From contig NZ_NCSY01000006.1 of NCBI RefSeq assembly GCF_002156875.1, positions 1-64,000 of the forward strand: a stretch of DNA of 64,000 bases, given 5' to 3'. This document shows, one piece after another, positions 1-8,682 of the stretch (positions are counted from its first letter, which is position 1; each line of letters starts with the position of its first letter). The DNA comes from Bacillus sp. EAC (GTDB lineage Bacteria > Bacillota > Bacilli > Bacillales > Bacillaceae_G). The notes beneath the pieces are model-generated. The model saw only the letters and a list, made by a program, of their open reading frames with translations, made no database searches and was not told where the DNA came from. Made by a program: the position numbers and the translations under genes.

Positions 1-97
1 GCACAGTGATTTCTGTTTCAGTAATTTCAGGCATACTTTGATATAATGGTAGCCAAATTTTTAATTCATTAATTGAAACTCTTATTGAAGCATTAAC
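1..97 (-). other. Open reading frame running off the window edge after safA
   Basis: Just past the point where the last safA repeat breaks (about 97/98), a different minus-strand frame stays open to the window edge. It reads as a mixed-composition peptide with the stretch INELKIWLPLY and then SMPEITETEITV, quite unlike the Pro/Gln/Tyr repeats. No start codon with a ribosome binding site is visible before it. It could be a C-terminal part of SafA put out of frame, the remains of another gene, or chance. The true end lies outside the window. Confidence 0.3.
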
Positions 98-1851
98 GGC
101 ATTGTTTGTGGGAAATTTTCATTTGGTCCGTAATATGCTGGCATTGTTTGTGGGAACGGCCCATTTGGACCATAATATGCTGGCATTGTTTGCGGGAATG
201 GTTGATTTGGTCCCATATATGCTGGCATTGTTTGTGGGAAGTTTTCATTCGGTCCCATATATGCTGGCATTGTTTGTGGGAAATTGTCGTTTGGTCCCAT
301 ATATGCCGGTAATGTTTGTGCGTTTGGCCCTGAGTAAGCCGGTAATGTTTGTGCATTTGGTGCAGGTATAGGTGCTGGAATTGGTGCTGGTAGTGGTGTT
401 GGCACTGGTGCTGGTAGTGGTGTCGGCACTCCTCCTGTTGCTGGTGGTGCTGTTCCAGTCATTCCCGGAAGCAGAGGCATTTGACCAAAACCTGGTGTCG
501 CCGGTAACCCAGTTCCACCTTCTCCTCTACCTGGATAGTATGGATAATTTTCATTTGGACCCATATATGCTGGTAATGTTTGCGGTACATTCGGACCATA
601 ATAAGCCGGTAATGTTTGTGGCGCATTTGGACCATAATAAGCTGGCATTGTTTGTGGCGCATTTGGATTTGGTCCCATATATGCTGGTAATGTTTGTGGT
701 GCGTTTGGATTTGGCCCCATATATGCCGGTAATGTCTGAGCTTTATTTGTTTGAGCAGGTGATACTTGTTGATTTGGTTTGCCTGTTTGGACCGGTGATA
801 CTTGTTGATTTGGTTTTCCTGTTTGAATCGGTGATACTTGTTGATTTGGTTTGCCTGTTTGAACAGGTGATACTTGCTGATTTGGTTTGCCTGTTTGAAT
901 CGGTGATACTTGTTGATTTGGTTTGCCTGTTTGGATCGGTGACACTTGTTGATTCGGTTTGCCTGTTTGAATCGGTGATACTTGTTGATTTGGTTTGCCT
1001 GTTTGAATCGGTGATACTTGTTGATTTGGTTTGCCTGTTTGAATCGGTGATACTTGTTGATTTGGTTTGCCTGTTTGAACAGGTGAAACTTGTTGATTCG
1101 GTTTTCCCGCTTGGATCGGTGACACCTGCTGATTTGGTTTTCCTGTCTGTACTGGTGATACTTGTTGATTTGGCTTACCTGTTTGTACTGGTGATACTTG
1201 TTGATTTGGCTTTCCAGTTTGTGCTGGTGATACTTGTTGATTTGTATTTGGCGTAGTTGGAGAAACTAATGATCCTGGGAAGTAGTTTTTTTTCTCTGAC
1301 ATGTTTTGTCCTCCCTTGGTGTTCACATTTAGCATACTTTCATTTATTGGATTATTATTTGTTACTGGCGAAACTACTTGCGGTATATTCGCGTTTGGCT
1401 TTCCAGTTTGAACAGGAGATACTTGTTGATTACTATTATTTGCAGCAGGAGATACAGTTGGCTTTGCAGGTGGAATTGGTACTTGAATAACAGGTTTAAT
1501 CGTTGAAGGTGAAACTTCTACATTAATATTAAAAGTATTATTTTCAACTGGTTTTGTAGTAGCTGGTGCAACTGGTGTAATTTCTTCAACGGGTTTAACT
1601 TGTTCTTTTTCATTTTCCAAATCCAACTTAATACTTGTTTTTGGCTCTTTTGAAAGCTGAACTTCCTTTTGAGAACCTAAAGGAGTTTGTTTTTCTTTCA
1701 TTTTTTCCGGCACCTTAATTTTCATGCCAGGATAGATCATGTCTGGATTACTTAATTGCGCATTTAATTTGACTAATTCGTCATAGTCGATATTATATTT
1801 CTGAGCAATGCTCCGAAGAGTATCGCCCTTTTGAACTATATGAATTCTCAC
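82..1851 (-). CDS. safA: Spore coat morphogenetic protein SafA (LysM, repeat-rich)
   Basis: SafA recruits inner-coat proteins and works at the cortex/coat boundary with SpoVID. An N-terminal LysM domain fills residues 3-48 (VQKGDTLRSIAQKYN to YPGMKIKVP). It is followed by a charged linker, 14 tandem 12-residue units of the type PNQQVSPIQTGK (about residues 204-370), five QTLPAYMGPN-type units, a Pro/Ala linker and six more such units. At 589 aa it is much longer than B. subtilis SafA (387 aa as I recall it), mainly because of repeats. The GTG start follows AGGAGGGG. The position downstream of nadBCA matches B. subtilis. The last unit stops after QTMP and four unrelated residues, so the C-terminus may be frameshifted. 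The family call is firm; the natural C-terminus is not. Confidence 0.9.
   Translation of the reverse strand: MRIHIVQKGDTLRSIAQKYNIDYDELVKLNAQLSNPDMIYPGMKIKVPEKMKEKQTPLGSQKEVQLSKEPKTSIKLDLENEKEQVKPVEEITPVAPATTKPVENNTFNINVEVSPSTIKPVIQVPIPPAKPTVSPAANNSNQQVSPVQTGKPNANIPQVVSPVTNNNPINESMLNVNTKGGQNMSEKKNYFPGSLVSPTTPNTNQQVSPAQTGKPNQQVSPVQTGKPNQQVSPVQTGKPNQQVSPIQAGKPNQQVSPVQTGKPNQQVSPIQTGKPNQQVSPIQTGKPNQQVSPIQTGKPNQQVSPIQTGKPNQQVSPIQTGKPNQQVSPVQTGKPNQQVSPIQTGKPNQQVSPVQTGKPNQQVSPAQTNKAQTLPAYMGPNPNAPQTLPAYMGPNPNAPQTMPAYYGPNAPQTLPAYYGPNVPQTLPAYMGPNENYPYYPGRGEGGTGLPATPGFGQMPLLPGMTGTAPPATGGVPTPLPAPVPTPLPAPIPAPIPAPNAQTLPAYSGPNAQTLPAYMGPNDNFPQTMPAYMGPNENFPQTMPAYMGPNQPFPQTMPAYYGPNGPFPQTMPAYYGPNENFPQTMPLMLQ
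742..1242 (-). repeat. 36-bp in-frame minisatellite in safA, 14 units
   Basis: Fourteen consecutive 36-bp units each encode a 12-residue motif of the form PNQQVSP(I/V/A)QTGK. Units differ mainly at the I/V/A codon and at synonymous sites, and one has QAGK. One further isolated unit lies upstream at residues 141-152, before the internal start. Each unit has one Lys and three Gln. Such tandem arrays usually change copy number between strains. Confidence 0.95.
1300..1316 (-). promoter_or_regulatory. Internal ribosome binding site and ATG inside safA (residue 184)
   Basis: Within safA the minus strand reads GGGAGGA, six bases, then ATG (1302-1300), starting MSEKKNYFPGS in frame. The Shine-Dalgarno match is as good as any gene start in the window. 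B. subtilis SafA is also made as a short form (C30) from an internal Met near residue 164, so this is very probably the same device. It would make a 406-residue repeat-only form without LysM. Confidence 0.8.
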
Positions 1852-1911
1852 CTTTTCCCCTCCTGACCAATCGCCGCTACGTTAGATTGTACACAGTTAG
1901 TACCTCACAAC

Positions 1912-1940
1912 AATGTATGTCTGTAAATTTGTATTTATGA
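1912..1940 (-). promoter_or_regulatory. Sigma-E-type promoter for safA
   Basis: The minus strand carries CATACATT (1912-1919), a full match to the sigma-E -10 consensus CATACAnT. A TCATAAA -35-like element (1934-1940) lies 14 bases upstream. It sits about 60 bases before the GTG start. safA belongs to the sigma-E regulon in B. subtilis. The -35 match is weaker than the -10. Confidence 0.65.
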
Positions 1941-2006
1941 TTGAAGGAAATTTAATTTATCTTCTAGAGCTTGTATAATTATTTACTTTTTTCATGCTTT
2001 TTCTAT

Positions 2007-2045
2007 AAAAAAATCATCTAGTCAAAGCGACTAAATGATCTTCTT
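2007..2045 (-). terminator. Intrinsic terminator after nadA
   Basis: An inverted repeat (ATCATTTAGTC paired with GACTAGATGAT, loop GCTTT) is followed on the minus strand by a run of T. It ends the nadB-nadC-nadA transcript and separates it from safA. Confidence 0.85.
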
Positions 2046-2059
2046 AATACTATTTATTT

Positions 2060-3178
2060 TTAAGCCAACTCGAGCATTTTATCTAATGCTTTAATTGCAT
2101 CTTGTGCAGTTTCTTTATCCACTTTAATAATATTTTGAATCGTACCTTTTTCAATATTTTCTAACGACCATAATAAATGTGGTAAATCGATTCGATTCAT
2201 TGTTAAACAAGGGCACATAAATGGATTTAATGAAATAATTTCTTTATCTTGATGATTCTTGATAATTCGTTGAACTAAGTTCATTTCTGTTCCGATCGCC
2301 CATTTACTACCCGACGGAGCTGCCTCAATTTGGTCAATTATATATTTAGTTGAACCATTATCATCACTTGCAGCTACAACCTCTCTAGAACATTCAGGAT
2401 GCACGATAATTCTCATATCAGGATGGTCTTTACGTACGTTTTCGATATTTTTAACTGTAAAGTTTTCGTGGACAGAGCAGTGACCCTTCCAAAGAATTAC
2501 TTTGATTTTATTAATATCGCCATCATATTCTAATGTGTCTGTAATTGGATTCCAAATTGCCATTTCATCTAGTGGAACTCCTAAATCAAATGCGGTATTA
2601 CGGCCTAAGTGTTGATCAGGTAAGAATAATATACGTTCTTTTTGAGTAAATGCCCATGAAACAACTTTCTTGGCATTTGAAGACGTAACCGTCGCTCCAT
2701 CATTTCTACCAACAAATGCTTTAATAGCTGCTGTCGAATTTACATATGTTAATGGAACAATTGTATCACCAAACAGTTTTTGTAGTTCAGCCCATGCACG
2801 GTCTGTTTGATGATGATCCGCCATGTCAGCCATCGAACAACCAGCACGCATATCTGGTAAAATGACAATTTGTTCATCTTCAGTTAATATGTCTGCAGTT
2901 TCTGCCATAAAATGTACGCCACAAAATACGATATACTTCGCTTTTTTATTATTTGAAGCCACTTGAGCTAATTGAAGAGAATCACCTGTTGAATCAGAAA
3001 ATACTACAACTTCTTCTTTTTGATAATGATGTCCAGGAATGAATAGAGTGTCACCTAATCTCTCTTTTATCTCTTTCACCCTTTTTTCCATTTCTTCAGT
3101 CGACAATGTATAATATTCTTCAGGAATTTGATATCCTTCGTTTTTTTGAATCATATCTAAAACGTTCATTTTCCCCAC
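2060..3178 (-). CDS. nadA: Quinolinate synthase NadA
   Basis: NadA condenses iminoaspartate with dihydroxyacetone phosphate to quinolinate, the second step of de novo NAD synthesis, using a [4Fe-4S] cluster. The 372 aa match the Bacillus family length (about 368). Conserved cysteines are at 86 ([10 protein letters not shown]), 114 (AGCSMAD), 234 (GHCSVH), 263 (PECSRE) and 322/324 (MCPC). C114, C234 and C324 correspond to the three cluster ligands known for the Bacillus enzyme. It is the last gene of nadB-nadC-nadA. A GTG start is used here; the ATG three codons later (MNVLDMI) is equally possible because the GGGG between them could serve as its ribosome binding site. Confidence 0.97.
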   Translation of the reverse strand: MGKMNVLDMIQKNEGYQIPEEYYTLSTEEMEKRVKEIKERLGDTLFIPGHHYQKEEVVVFSDSTGDSLQLAQVASNNKKAKYIVFCGVHFMAETADILTEDEQIVILPDMRAGCSMADMADHHQTDRAWAELQKLFGDTIVPLTYVNSTAAIKAFVGRNDGATVTSSNAKKVVSWAFTQKERILFLPDQHLGRNTAFDLGVPLDEMAIWNPITDTLEYDGDINKIKVILWKGHCSVHENFTVKNIENVRKDHPDMRIIVHPECSREVVAASDDNGSTKYIIDQIEAAPSGSKWAIGTEMNLVQRIIKNHQDKEIISLNPFMCPCLTMNRIDLPHLLWSLENIEKGTIQNIIKVDKETAQDAIKALDKMLELA

Positions 3179-3194
3179 TCCAATCCCTTTTCAA

Positions 3195-4022
3195 TTACAA
3201 ATAGAAACTTATATCTAATGCTTTTACTGAATGAGTTAAGCATCCCAATGAAATTACATTTACACCACAATTTTGGAAGCTAGCTAAATTCTCTAGTGTG
3301 ATTCCTCCAGATGCTTCAGTTGTGATTGTTTCAGGTACAAGTTTAACAAATTGCTTAATTTCCTCAGGTGTTCGGTTATCAAACATAATGACATCCGCTC
3401 CTGCTTCAACCGCTTCTAGCACTTGTTCTTCTGTTTCTGTTTCAACTTCAATTTTAACCATGTGTCCTAGCTTATTTCGTAAAGCTTCTACCGCGTTTTT
3501 TATTGAGCCAGCAAATGCAATATGGTTATCTTTAAGCATAACTGCATCATAAAGACCAAAACGATGGTTTGCTCCACCACCACAAGTAACGGCATATTTA
3601 TCAAATAACCTTAAACCTGGCATTGTTTTTCTAGTATCAACTAATTTAATTCGATCATCGTTAAGTGTTCCAACTGCATTGAATGTCATCGTTGCAATTC
3701 CACTCATTCGTTGTAATAGATTTAGCATTACTCGTTCGCCTGATAACAATACTTGTACAGGACCTTCAACTTCTGCGATCATTTGACCTGCTTGAACAGT
3801 CTCTCCATCTTGCACATGAAGTACAACATGAATATCTTCATGCAGTAATTTATAAGTCATTTCGATTAATGAAGTTCCTGATATTACTCCACTTGCTTTT
3901 GATACTACTTTTCCAGTTGAACGTTCGTGAATTGGAAATATATGAATTGAAGACAAATCACCTTCACCAATATCTTCTAATAAAAATTGCTCGATCATTT
4001 TCTTTGCTTTTAAAGTATTCAT
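3195..4022 (-). CDS. nadC: Nicotinate-nucleotide pyrophosphorylase (carboxylating) NadC
   Basis: NadC converts quinolinate and PRPP into nicotinate mononucleotide, CO2 and pyrophosphate. The 275-aa protein shows the N-terminal EDIGEGDLSS segment (residues 16-25) and the active-site motifs DTRKTMPG (129-136), GGANHRFG (149-156) and KDNHIAFAG (164-172). It lies 11 bases after nadB and 16 bases before nadA, so the three are one operon. Nothing unusual is seen. Confidence 0.97.
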   Translation of the reverse strand: MNTLKAKKMIEQFLLEDIGEGDLSSIHIFPIHERSTGKVVSKASGVISGTSLIEMTYKLLHEDIHVVLHVQDGETVQAGQMIAEVEGPVQVLLSGERVMLNLLQRMSGIATMTFNAVGTLNDDRIKLVDTRKTMPGLRLFDKYAVTCGGGANHRFGLYDAVMLKDNHIAFAGSIKNAVEALRNKLGHMVKIEVETETEEQVLEAVEAGADVIMFDNRTPEEIKQFVKLVPETITTEASGGITLENLASFQNCGVNVISLGCLTHSVKALDISFYL

Positions 4023-4033
4023 GATTTCTCCCC

Positions 4034-5515
4034 TTATAAATTAGCTGGCTGATTAATCTCTTCCATAAAGTGTGCGCCAATACTCTCTTTTCTACATAAA
4101 CCAGATTCCGCAATCAACTTTCCAGTGATCAGCATATTATATCTTTCTATTTCATCCATTTTCATCGGTTGCAATTCCATCTCATCAGACTCTAAAAAAT
4201 GAGAAAAATAATCGATAGCTTTCTTAAGACGTTCTTCATTTCTAACAATTCCAACATAATTCATCATTATTTCTCTTATTTCATTTTTTGTTGGTAGCGG
4301 CCTCGTTCTAGGCACGCTATATTTAGGTAAGTTTAATTCCATCGTTTCAATAGGCAACTCAGCTATGAATCTAGCAACTTTCTGTCCAAATACTATTCCT
4401 TCTAAAAGTGAGTTACTTGCAAGTCGGTTGGCCCCATGAACGCCCGTACAAGCAACTTCTCCAACTGCATATAACCCTGAGATATTTGTTTCTCCATTTG
4501 TTGTTGTTTTTACCCCACCCATATGGAAATGCGCTCCTGGTACAATTGGAACCAAACCATTCTCAATATCAATCCCATTATTTATAAGATTCATAGAGAT
4601 TGTTGGGAATCGTTCTTCAAAATTCTCTATTGAATGAATAGCTAAGAATACATCCTCACCATTTTTCATTTCATTAAAAATTGCTCTACTTACAACATCT
4701 CTAGGCGCTAAATCTTCAAATGGATGAATTCCTTTCATGATTCGACGACCACTTTTAGTTACGAGGTATGCCCCTTCGCCTCTTACAGCCTCCGAAACTA
4801 ACCCTTTGCATTCTCCATTTATATAAAGCATCGTTGGATGAAATTGAACAAATTCTAAATCTTCCATTTGACATCCGGCGCGATACGCCATTGCAATCCC
4901 ATCACCAGTAATGGATTTATTATTCGAGCTAAATTGATACATTGCTCCGATACCACCGGTTGCAAGTAATGTCGTATTTGCATAATAAGGCATTAATTCA
5001 CCGTTTTCATTTAGGGCATAAACGCCTATACAACGTCCATCTTGAATCATTAAATCAATGGCCATCTCATTTTCAATAATCGTTATTTTATCTTTTACAC
5101 GCTCATACACAGCTTTAACAAGGTGTTTTCCTGTTGCATCGCCACCTGCATGAAGTATTCTATTTTTACGATGTGCTCCTTCTCTTCCAAGATGATACTC
5201 ACCGGTTTGATTTTTATCAAATTCCATTCCCAATGTAACAAGATCATTTATCGATTTTGTCCCTTGTTTTACTAATTCCTCTACTGCTAGTGTATTATTT
5301 ACATAACAACCTGCCTCAAGAGTATCTTGTTGATGTAGCTCCCAGGAATCGTCTTCTGACATAACAGCAGCAATTCCACCTTGTGCTAGCATTGAGTTAC
5401 TGTCCCAGACTCTTCTCTTTGTGAATAGAATCACATTTCTAGACTGACAAATTTCCTCAGCAGCCATTAAAGCAGCAATTCCACTGCCAATAATGACAAC
5501 ATCTGCTTTTCGCAT
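4034..5515 (-). CDS. nadB: L-aspartate oxidase NadB
   Basis: NadB is an FAD enzyme that oxidises L-aspartate to iminoaspartate, the substrate of NadA. The N-terminal dinucleotide fold reads VVIIGSGIAALMAAEE. The succinate dehydrogenase/fumarate reductase-type FAD signatures are present: REGAHRKNRILHAGGDATG, then a GLYAVGEVACTGVHGANRL segment. The open frame extends to 5539, but GGAGGGCAACT directly precedes the ATG at 5515, giving 493 aa and a start MRKADVVIIGSG typical of the family. It is first in nadBCA and divergent from nifS across a NiaR-type operator. Confidence 0.96.
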   Translation of the reverse strand: MRKADVVIIGSGIAALMAAEEICQSRNVILFTKRRVWDSNSMLAQGGIAAVMSEDDSWELHQQDTLEAGCYVNNTLAVEELVKQGTKSINDLVTLGMEFDKNQTGEYHLGREGAHRKNRILHAGGDATGKHLVKAVYERVKDKITIIENEMAIDLMIQDGRCIGVYALNENGELMPYYANTTLLATGGIGAMYQFSSNNKSITGDGIAMAYRAGCQMEDLEFVQFHPTMLYINGECKGLVSEAVRGEGAYLVTKSGRRIMKGIHPFEDLAPRDVVSRAIFNEMKNGEDVFLAIHSIENFEERFPTISMNLINNGIDIENGLVPIVPGAHFHMGGVKTTTNGETNISGLYAVGEVACTGVHGANRLASNSLLEGIVFGQKVARFIAELPIETMELNLPKYSVPRTRPLPTKNEIREIMMNYVGIVRNEERLKKAIDYFSHFLESDEMELQPMKMDEIERYNMLITGKLIAESGLCRKESIGAHFMEEINQPANL

Positions 5516-5573
5516 AGTTGCCCTCCTCCATTTACACATACATCTATTTAAAATTTATCATATTTATAAAAAG

Positions 5574-5616
5574 CTGTCTTGACACCTATATTTACATATA
5601 TTTAAACTAATGACAA
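5574..5616. promoter_or_regulatory. NiaR-type operator with divergent nadB / nifS promoters
   Basis: The gap between the divergent nadB and nifS genes holds CTGTCTTGACACCTATATTT at 5574-5593, which resembles the operator of the niacin-responsive repressor NiaR (YrxA) in Bacillus. On the plus strand it contains a -35 TTGACA (5579-5584) with a -10-like TAAACT about 18 bases on. On the minus strand TTGTCA (5611-5616) followed 17 bases later by AAATAT could serve nadB. A bound repressor here could close both promoters. Confidence 0.6.
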
Positions 5617-5654
5617 GAAATTTTTTTTGAACGAATCAAATAGGAGGCTACAAA

Positions 5655-6809
5655 GTGATTTATTTAGACTATGCTGCTACAACACCAATGAGTGAGGAAG
5701 CACTTGAAACCTTTGTTTCTGCCTCAAAAAATTATTTTGGGAACGAAAGAAGTTTACACGATACAGGCTCAAACGCTTCATTATTACTAGAAGCTTGTCG
5801 AAAGCAATTGGCAAGTTTTCTGAATGCAAGTCCCGCATCAATTTACTTTACTAGTGGAGGAACAGAATCCAATCTCCTTGCTATACAAACACTTTTAAAA
5901 AGTGCAAAGAAAAGTGGACGTCATATTATTTCAACTACACTGGAACATTCATCGATTAGCAATTATTTCAAAGTATTGGAAGAACAAGGATATGAAATAA
6001 CCTATGTTCCAGTTTCTAAAGATGGAATTGTTTCTCTAGAATTAATTGAACAAGAAATTCGCGATGATACGATTTTAGGGATCTTTCAACATGTAAATTC
6101 AGAAATTGGCGCAATCCAACCAATAAAAAAAATTGCGCATTTATTTAAGCCTTTCAATATAATGCTTCATTGCGATTGTGTACAATCATTTGGAAAATTA
6201 GAAATCAGTCTCGCTGATTTGGACGTATCAAGTATAAGCATCTCGAGTCATAAGCTATACGGACCTAAAGGGGTTGGCGCACTTTATCTAAATCCAAAAT
6301 TATCATGTCAGCCGATCTATCCAGGAACATCCCATGAAAGTGGCATTCGTCCGGGGACAGTAAATGTACCTGCAATCGCATCTTTTGTAACAGCAGCTGG
6401 ACATTTGATAAGTAAACGTCAAGGTGAACAAAAAAGAATAGAAGCCTTAAAGCATTCATTTAAAGCCGAATTTCAAGATGTTCAAAAAATTGTCGTTTTT
6501 GAAGGTTCTGATGAGGACTGTATTCCTAATATAATTGGTATGAGGATCGTTGGTCTTGAAGGACAATTCGTGATGCTGGAGTGTAATAGACATCAATTTG
6601 CAATTTCAACAGGAAGTGCATGTGCTATCGGCATGCAGAAGCCATCTGATACTATACTCGCAATTGGTAGAAGTGAACATGAAGCTAAACAGTTTTTTAG
6701 GATTTCTATCGGACAGTTTACTACACAGGATGACTTGATTAAACTATCTACTATCTTAAGATTAATTATGAAACAAAATTTAATAACCGGGGATATGACA
6801 AATGAATAA
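5655..6809 (+). CDS. nifS: NifS-like cysteine desulfurase of the nad cluster
   Basis: A PLP-dependent cysteine desulfurase of the NifS/IscS class. In B. subtilis the enzyme at this locus supplies sulfur for the NadA iron-sulfur cluster. Visible residues are His97 (LEHSS), the cofactor-binding CDCVQSFGK with Asp174 and Gln177, the Schiff-base Lys200 in SSHKLYGPKG, and the catalytic Cys323 in STGSACAIG. The 384 aa are full length. The GTG start at 5655 follows AGGAGG. It overlaps niaR by eight bases, so the pair is translationally linked, and it diverges from nadBCA. Confidence 0.93.
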   Translation: MIYLDYAATTPMSEEALETFVSASKNYFGNERSLHDTGSNASLLLEACRKQLASFLNASPASIYFTSGGTESNLLAIQTLLKSAKKSGRHIISTTLEHSSISNYFKVLEEQGYEITYVPVSKDGIVSLELIEQEIRDDTILGIFQHVNSEIGAIQPIKKIAHLFKPFNIMLHCDCVQSFGKLEISLADLDVSSISISSHKLYGPKGVGALYLNPKLSCQPIYPGTSHESGIRPGTVNVPAIASFVTAAGHLISKRQGEQKRIEALKHSFKAEFQDVQKIVVFEGSDEDCIPNIIGMRIVGLEGQFVMLECNRHQFAISTGSACAIGMQKPSDTILAIGRSEHEAKQFFRISIGQFTTQDDLIKLSTILRLIMKQNLITGDMTNE

Positions 6810-7341
6810 AAAACTTTTAGGGGAAGAAAGAAGACAAAAAATACTACAGTGGTTAAAGGAATCAGAAAATCCCATATCTGGGAACTCATTGGCAAAAAGA
6901 GCGAATATCAGTCGCCAGGTTGTCGTTGGAGATATTACATTATTAAAAGCAAAGAATGAGCCTATTCTAGCTACTGCACAAGGTTATATATATATTCATC
7001 CAGACAAAGGAACTCAAAAAATACAAAAAGTTATAATTTGTCGTCACTCTCCTGCGGAAACACAAACAGAATTAGAAATTTTAGTCGATCATGGGGTAAC
7101 CATAAAGGACGTAATGGTAGAACATCCTGTTTATGGATACATCACTGCACAATTACAAATTACAAATAGATATGATATCGCCATTTTCATACAAAAAATG
7201 AATGAGACTAAGTCATCACCATTATCTAATTTAACGAACGGCACACATCTGCATACGATTGAGGCGGAAAATGAAGAACAAATTACAAGTGCCTTATCTG
7301 CATTAAAAGAAGCACAGATACTTATAGATTCTCCTTCATAA
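6802..7341 (+). CDS. niaR: Transcriptional repressor NiaR (YrxA), niacin-responsive
   Basis: A repressor of NAD synthesis and niacin uptake genes that uses nicotinic acid as corepressor. Residues 1-65 form a winged helix-turn-helix (RRQKILQWLKESENPISGNS, then ANISRQVVVGDI). The rest is a 3H domain with the conserved histidines in RHSP, VDHGV, VEHPVYG and GTHLHTIEA, which bind metal and ligand in this family. The start overlaps the nifS stop. With the operator at 5574 it probably controls its own operon and nadBCA. The phenylalanine genes pheA/pheB that sit next to yrxA in B. subtilis are absent here. Confidence 0.93.
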   Translation: MNKKLLGEERRQKILQWLKESENPISGNSLAKRANISRQVVVGDITLLKAKNEPILATAQGYIYIHPDKGTQKIQKVIICRHSPAETQTELEILVDHGVTIKDVMVEHPVYGYITAQLQITNRYDIAIFIQKMNETKSSPLSNLTNGTHLHTIEAENEEQITSALSALKEAQILIDSPS

Positions 7342-7342
7342 T

Positions 7343-7377
7343 AAAAAAGGTAAGCATGTAAACTGCTTACCTTTTTT
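7343..7377. terminator. Bidirectional terminator between niaR and obg
   Basis: A near-perfect hairpin (AAGGTAAGCA / TGCTTACCTT) flanked by A and T runs on its two sides can terminate both convergent transcripts. Confidence 0.9.
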
Positions 7378-7381
7378 ATAT

Positions 7382-8668
7382 TTAATCGATAAATTCGAAT
7401 TCATATTCAGAAATTTTAACGATATCACCATTTTTCGCGCCACGTTCACGTAAAGCTTCATCGATTCCCATTCCTCGCATTTGACGAGCAAATCGACGAA
7501 TTGATTCTTCACGTTCAAAATTAGTCATTTTGAATACTTTTTCTAACTCTTCACCTTTAACTACAAACGTTCCATCGCTTTCACGTGTAATCTCAAATGT
7601 AGGAGCTTCTTTTTGGTATTTATAAAGAACTCGTAATGGTTTATCCTCTTCTTCGTCATGAAGTGGGAATTCTGGAGTCGTTTCAACTAAATCTGCTACA
7701 GTAAATAATAAATCACGTAAACCTTGACGTGTTACTGCAGAAATTGGGAAGACTTGAACTTCATCTCCAACCTGCTCTTTAAATTTAATTAAATTTTCTT
7801 CAGATTCTGGAATATCCATCTTGTTCGCAACGACTACTTGTGGTCGCTCAGTTAAACGTAAATTGTATTCTTTTAGCTCTTGGTTAATTGTTAGATAGTC
7901 ATCGTAAGGATCTCTTCCTTCAAGACCTGACATATCAATCACATGCACGATTACACGAGTTCTTTCAATATGTCGTAGGAATTGGTGTCCAAGACCAACA
8001 CCTTGATGAGCTCCTTCAATTAGACCTGGTAAATCTGCCATTACAAAACTACGATTATCTTCTGTTTCAACAACCCCTAAATTAGGAACGATTGTCGTAA
8101 AGTGATATTCAGCAATTTTTGGTCTAGCTGAACTTACTACTGATAATAATGTTGATTTACCTACACTCGGAAAACCAACTAGCCCAACATCTGCTAAAAC
8201 TTTTAATTCTAGCTGGATGTTACGTTCTTTACCTGGTTCACCATTTTCAGCTATTTCTGGAGCAGGATTCGCCGGAGAAGCAAAACGACAATTCCCGCGT
8301 CCTCCACGTCCGCCTCTAGCAATAATTGCTGTTTGACCATCCATAGTAAGGTCAGCTATTAATTCCCCCGTATCAGCATCCGTTACAATCGTACCAGGTG
8401 GTACTTTAACGATCATATCATCTGCATTCCTACCATGTTGACTTTTTGACATACCGTGTTGACCACGATCTGCTTTAAAATGACGCTTATAACGGAAATC
8501 CATTAATGTTCTTAAACCTTCATCAACTCGAAATACAACATTGGCACCTTTGCCTCCGTCGCCACCAGCTGGACCACCTTTTGGAACGTATTTCTCACGA
8601 CGGAAAGCTACCATTCCGTTACCGCCGTCGCCACCTTTTACAAATATCTTGACTTGATCAATAAACAT
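7382..8668 (-). CDS. obg: Essential GTPase Obg
   Basis: Obg is a ribosome-associated GTPase needed for growth, 50S assembly, stress signalling and sporulation initiation. Residues 1-158 are the glycine-rich Obg fold ([28 protein letters not shown]). The G domain follows with P-loop GFPSVGKST (165-173), switch DLPGLIEGA (212-220) and a later NKMD. A C-terminal OCT domain ends the 428 aa, the normal length. It lies directly downstream of spo0B, as in B. subtilis. Confidence 0.97.
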   Translation of the reverse strand: MFIDQVKIFVKGGDGGNGMVAFRREKYVPKGGPAGGDGGKGANVVFRVDEGLRTLMDFRYKRHFKADRGQHGMSKSQHGRNADDMIVKVPPGTIVTDADTGELIADLTMDGQTAIIARGGRGGRGNCRFASPANPAPEIAENGEPGKERNIQLELKVLADVGLVGFPSVGKSTLLSVVSSARPKIAEYHFTTIVPNLGVVETEDNRSFVMADLPGLIEGAHQGVGLGHQFLRHIERTRVIVHVIDMSGLEGRDPYDDYLTINQELKEYNLRLTERPQVVVANKMDIPESEENLIKFKEQVGDEVQVFPISAVTRQGLRDLLFTVADLVETTPEFPLHDEEEDKPLRVLYKYQKEAPTFEITRESDGTFVVKGEELEKVFKMTNFEREESIRRFARQMRGMGIDEALRERGAKNGDIVKISEYEFEFID

Positions 8669-8682
8669 AAATCCACCACTCT

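Noticed and set aside
742-1242. Regular 36-bp units resembling a CRISPR array
   Set aside because: The units are contiguous with no unique spacers, keep the reading frame and vary mostly at synonymous sites. They are a coding minisatellite.
372-1256. 294-residue plus-strand open frame opposite safA
   Set aside because: It is the complement of the safA tandem repeats, gives an artificial Leu/Val-rich repeat and has no ribosome binding site or family match.
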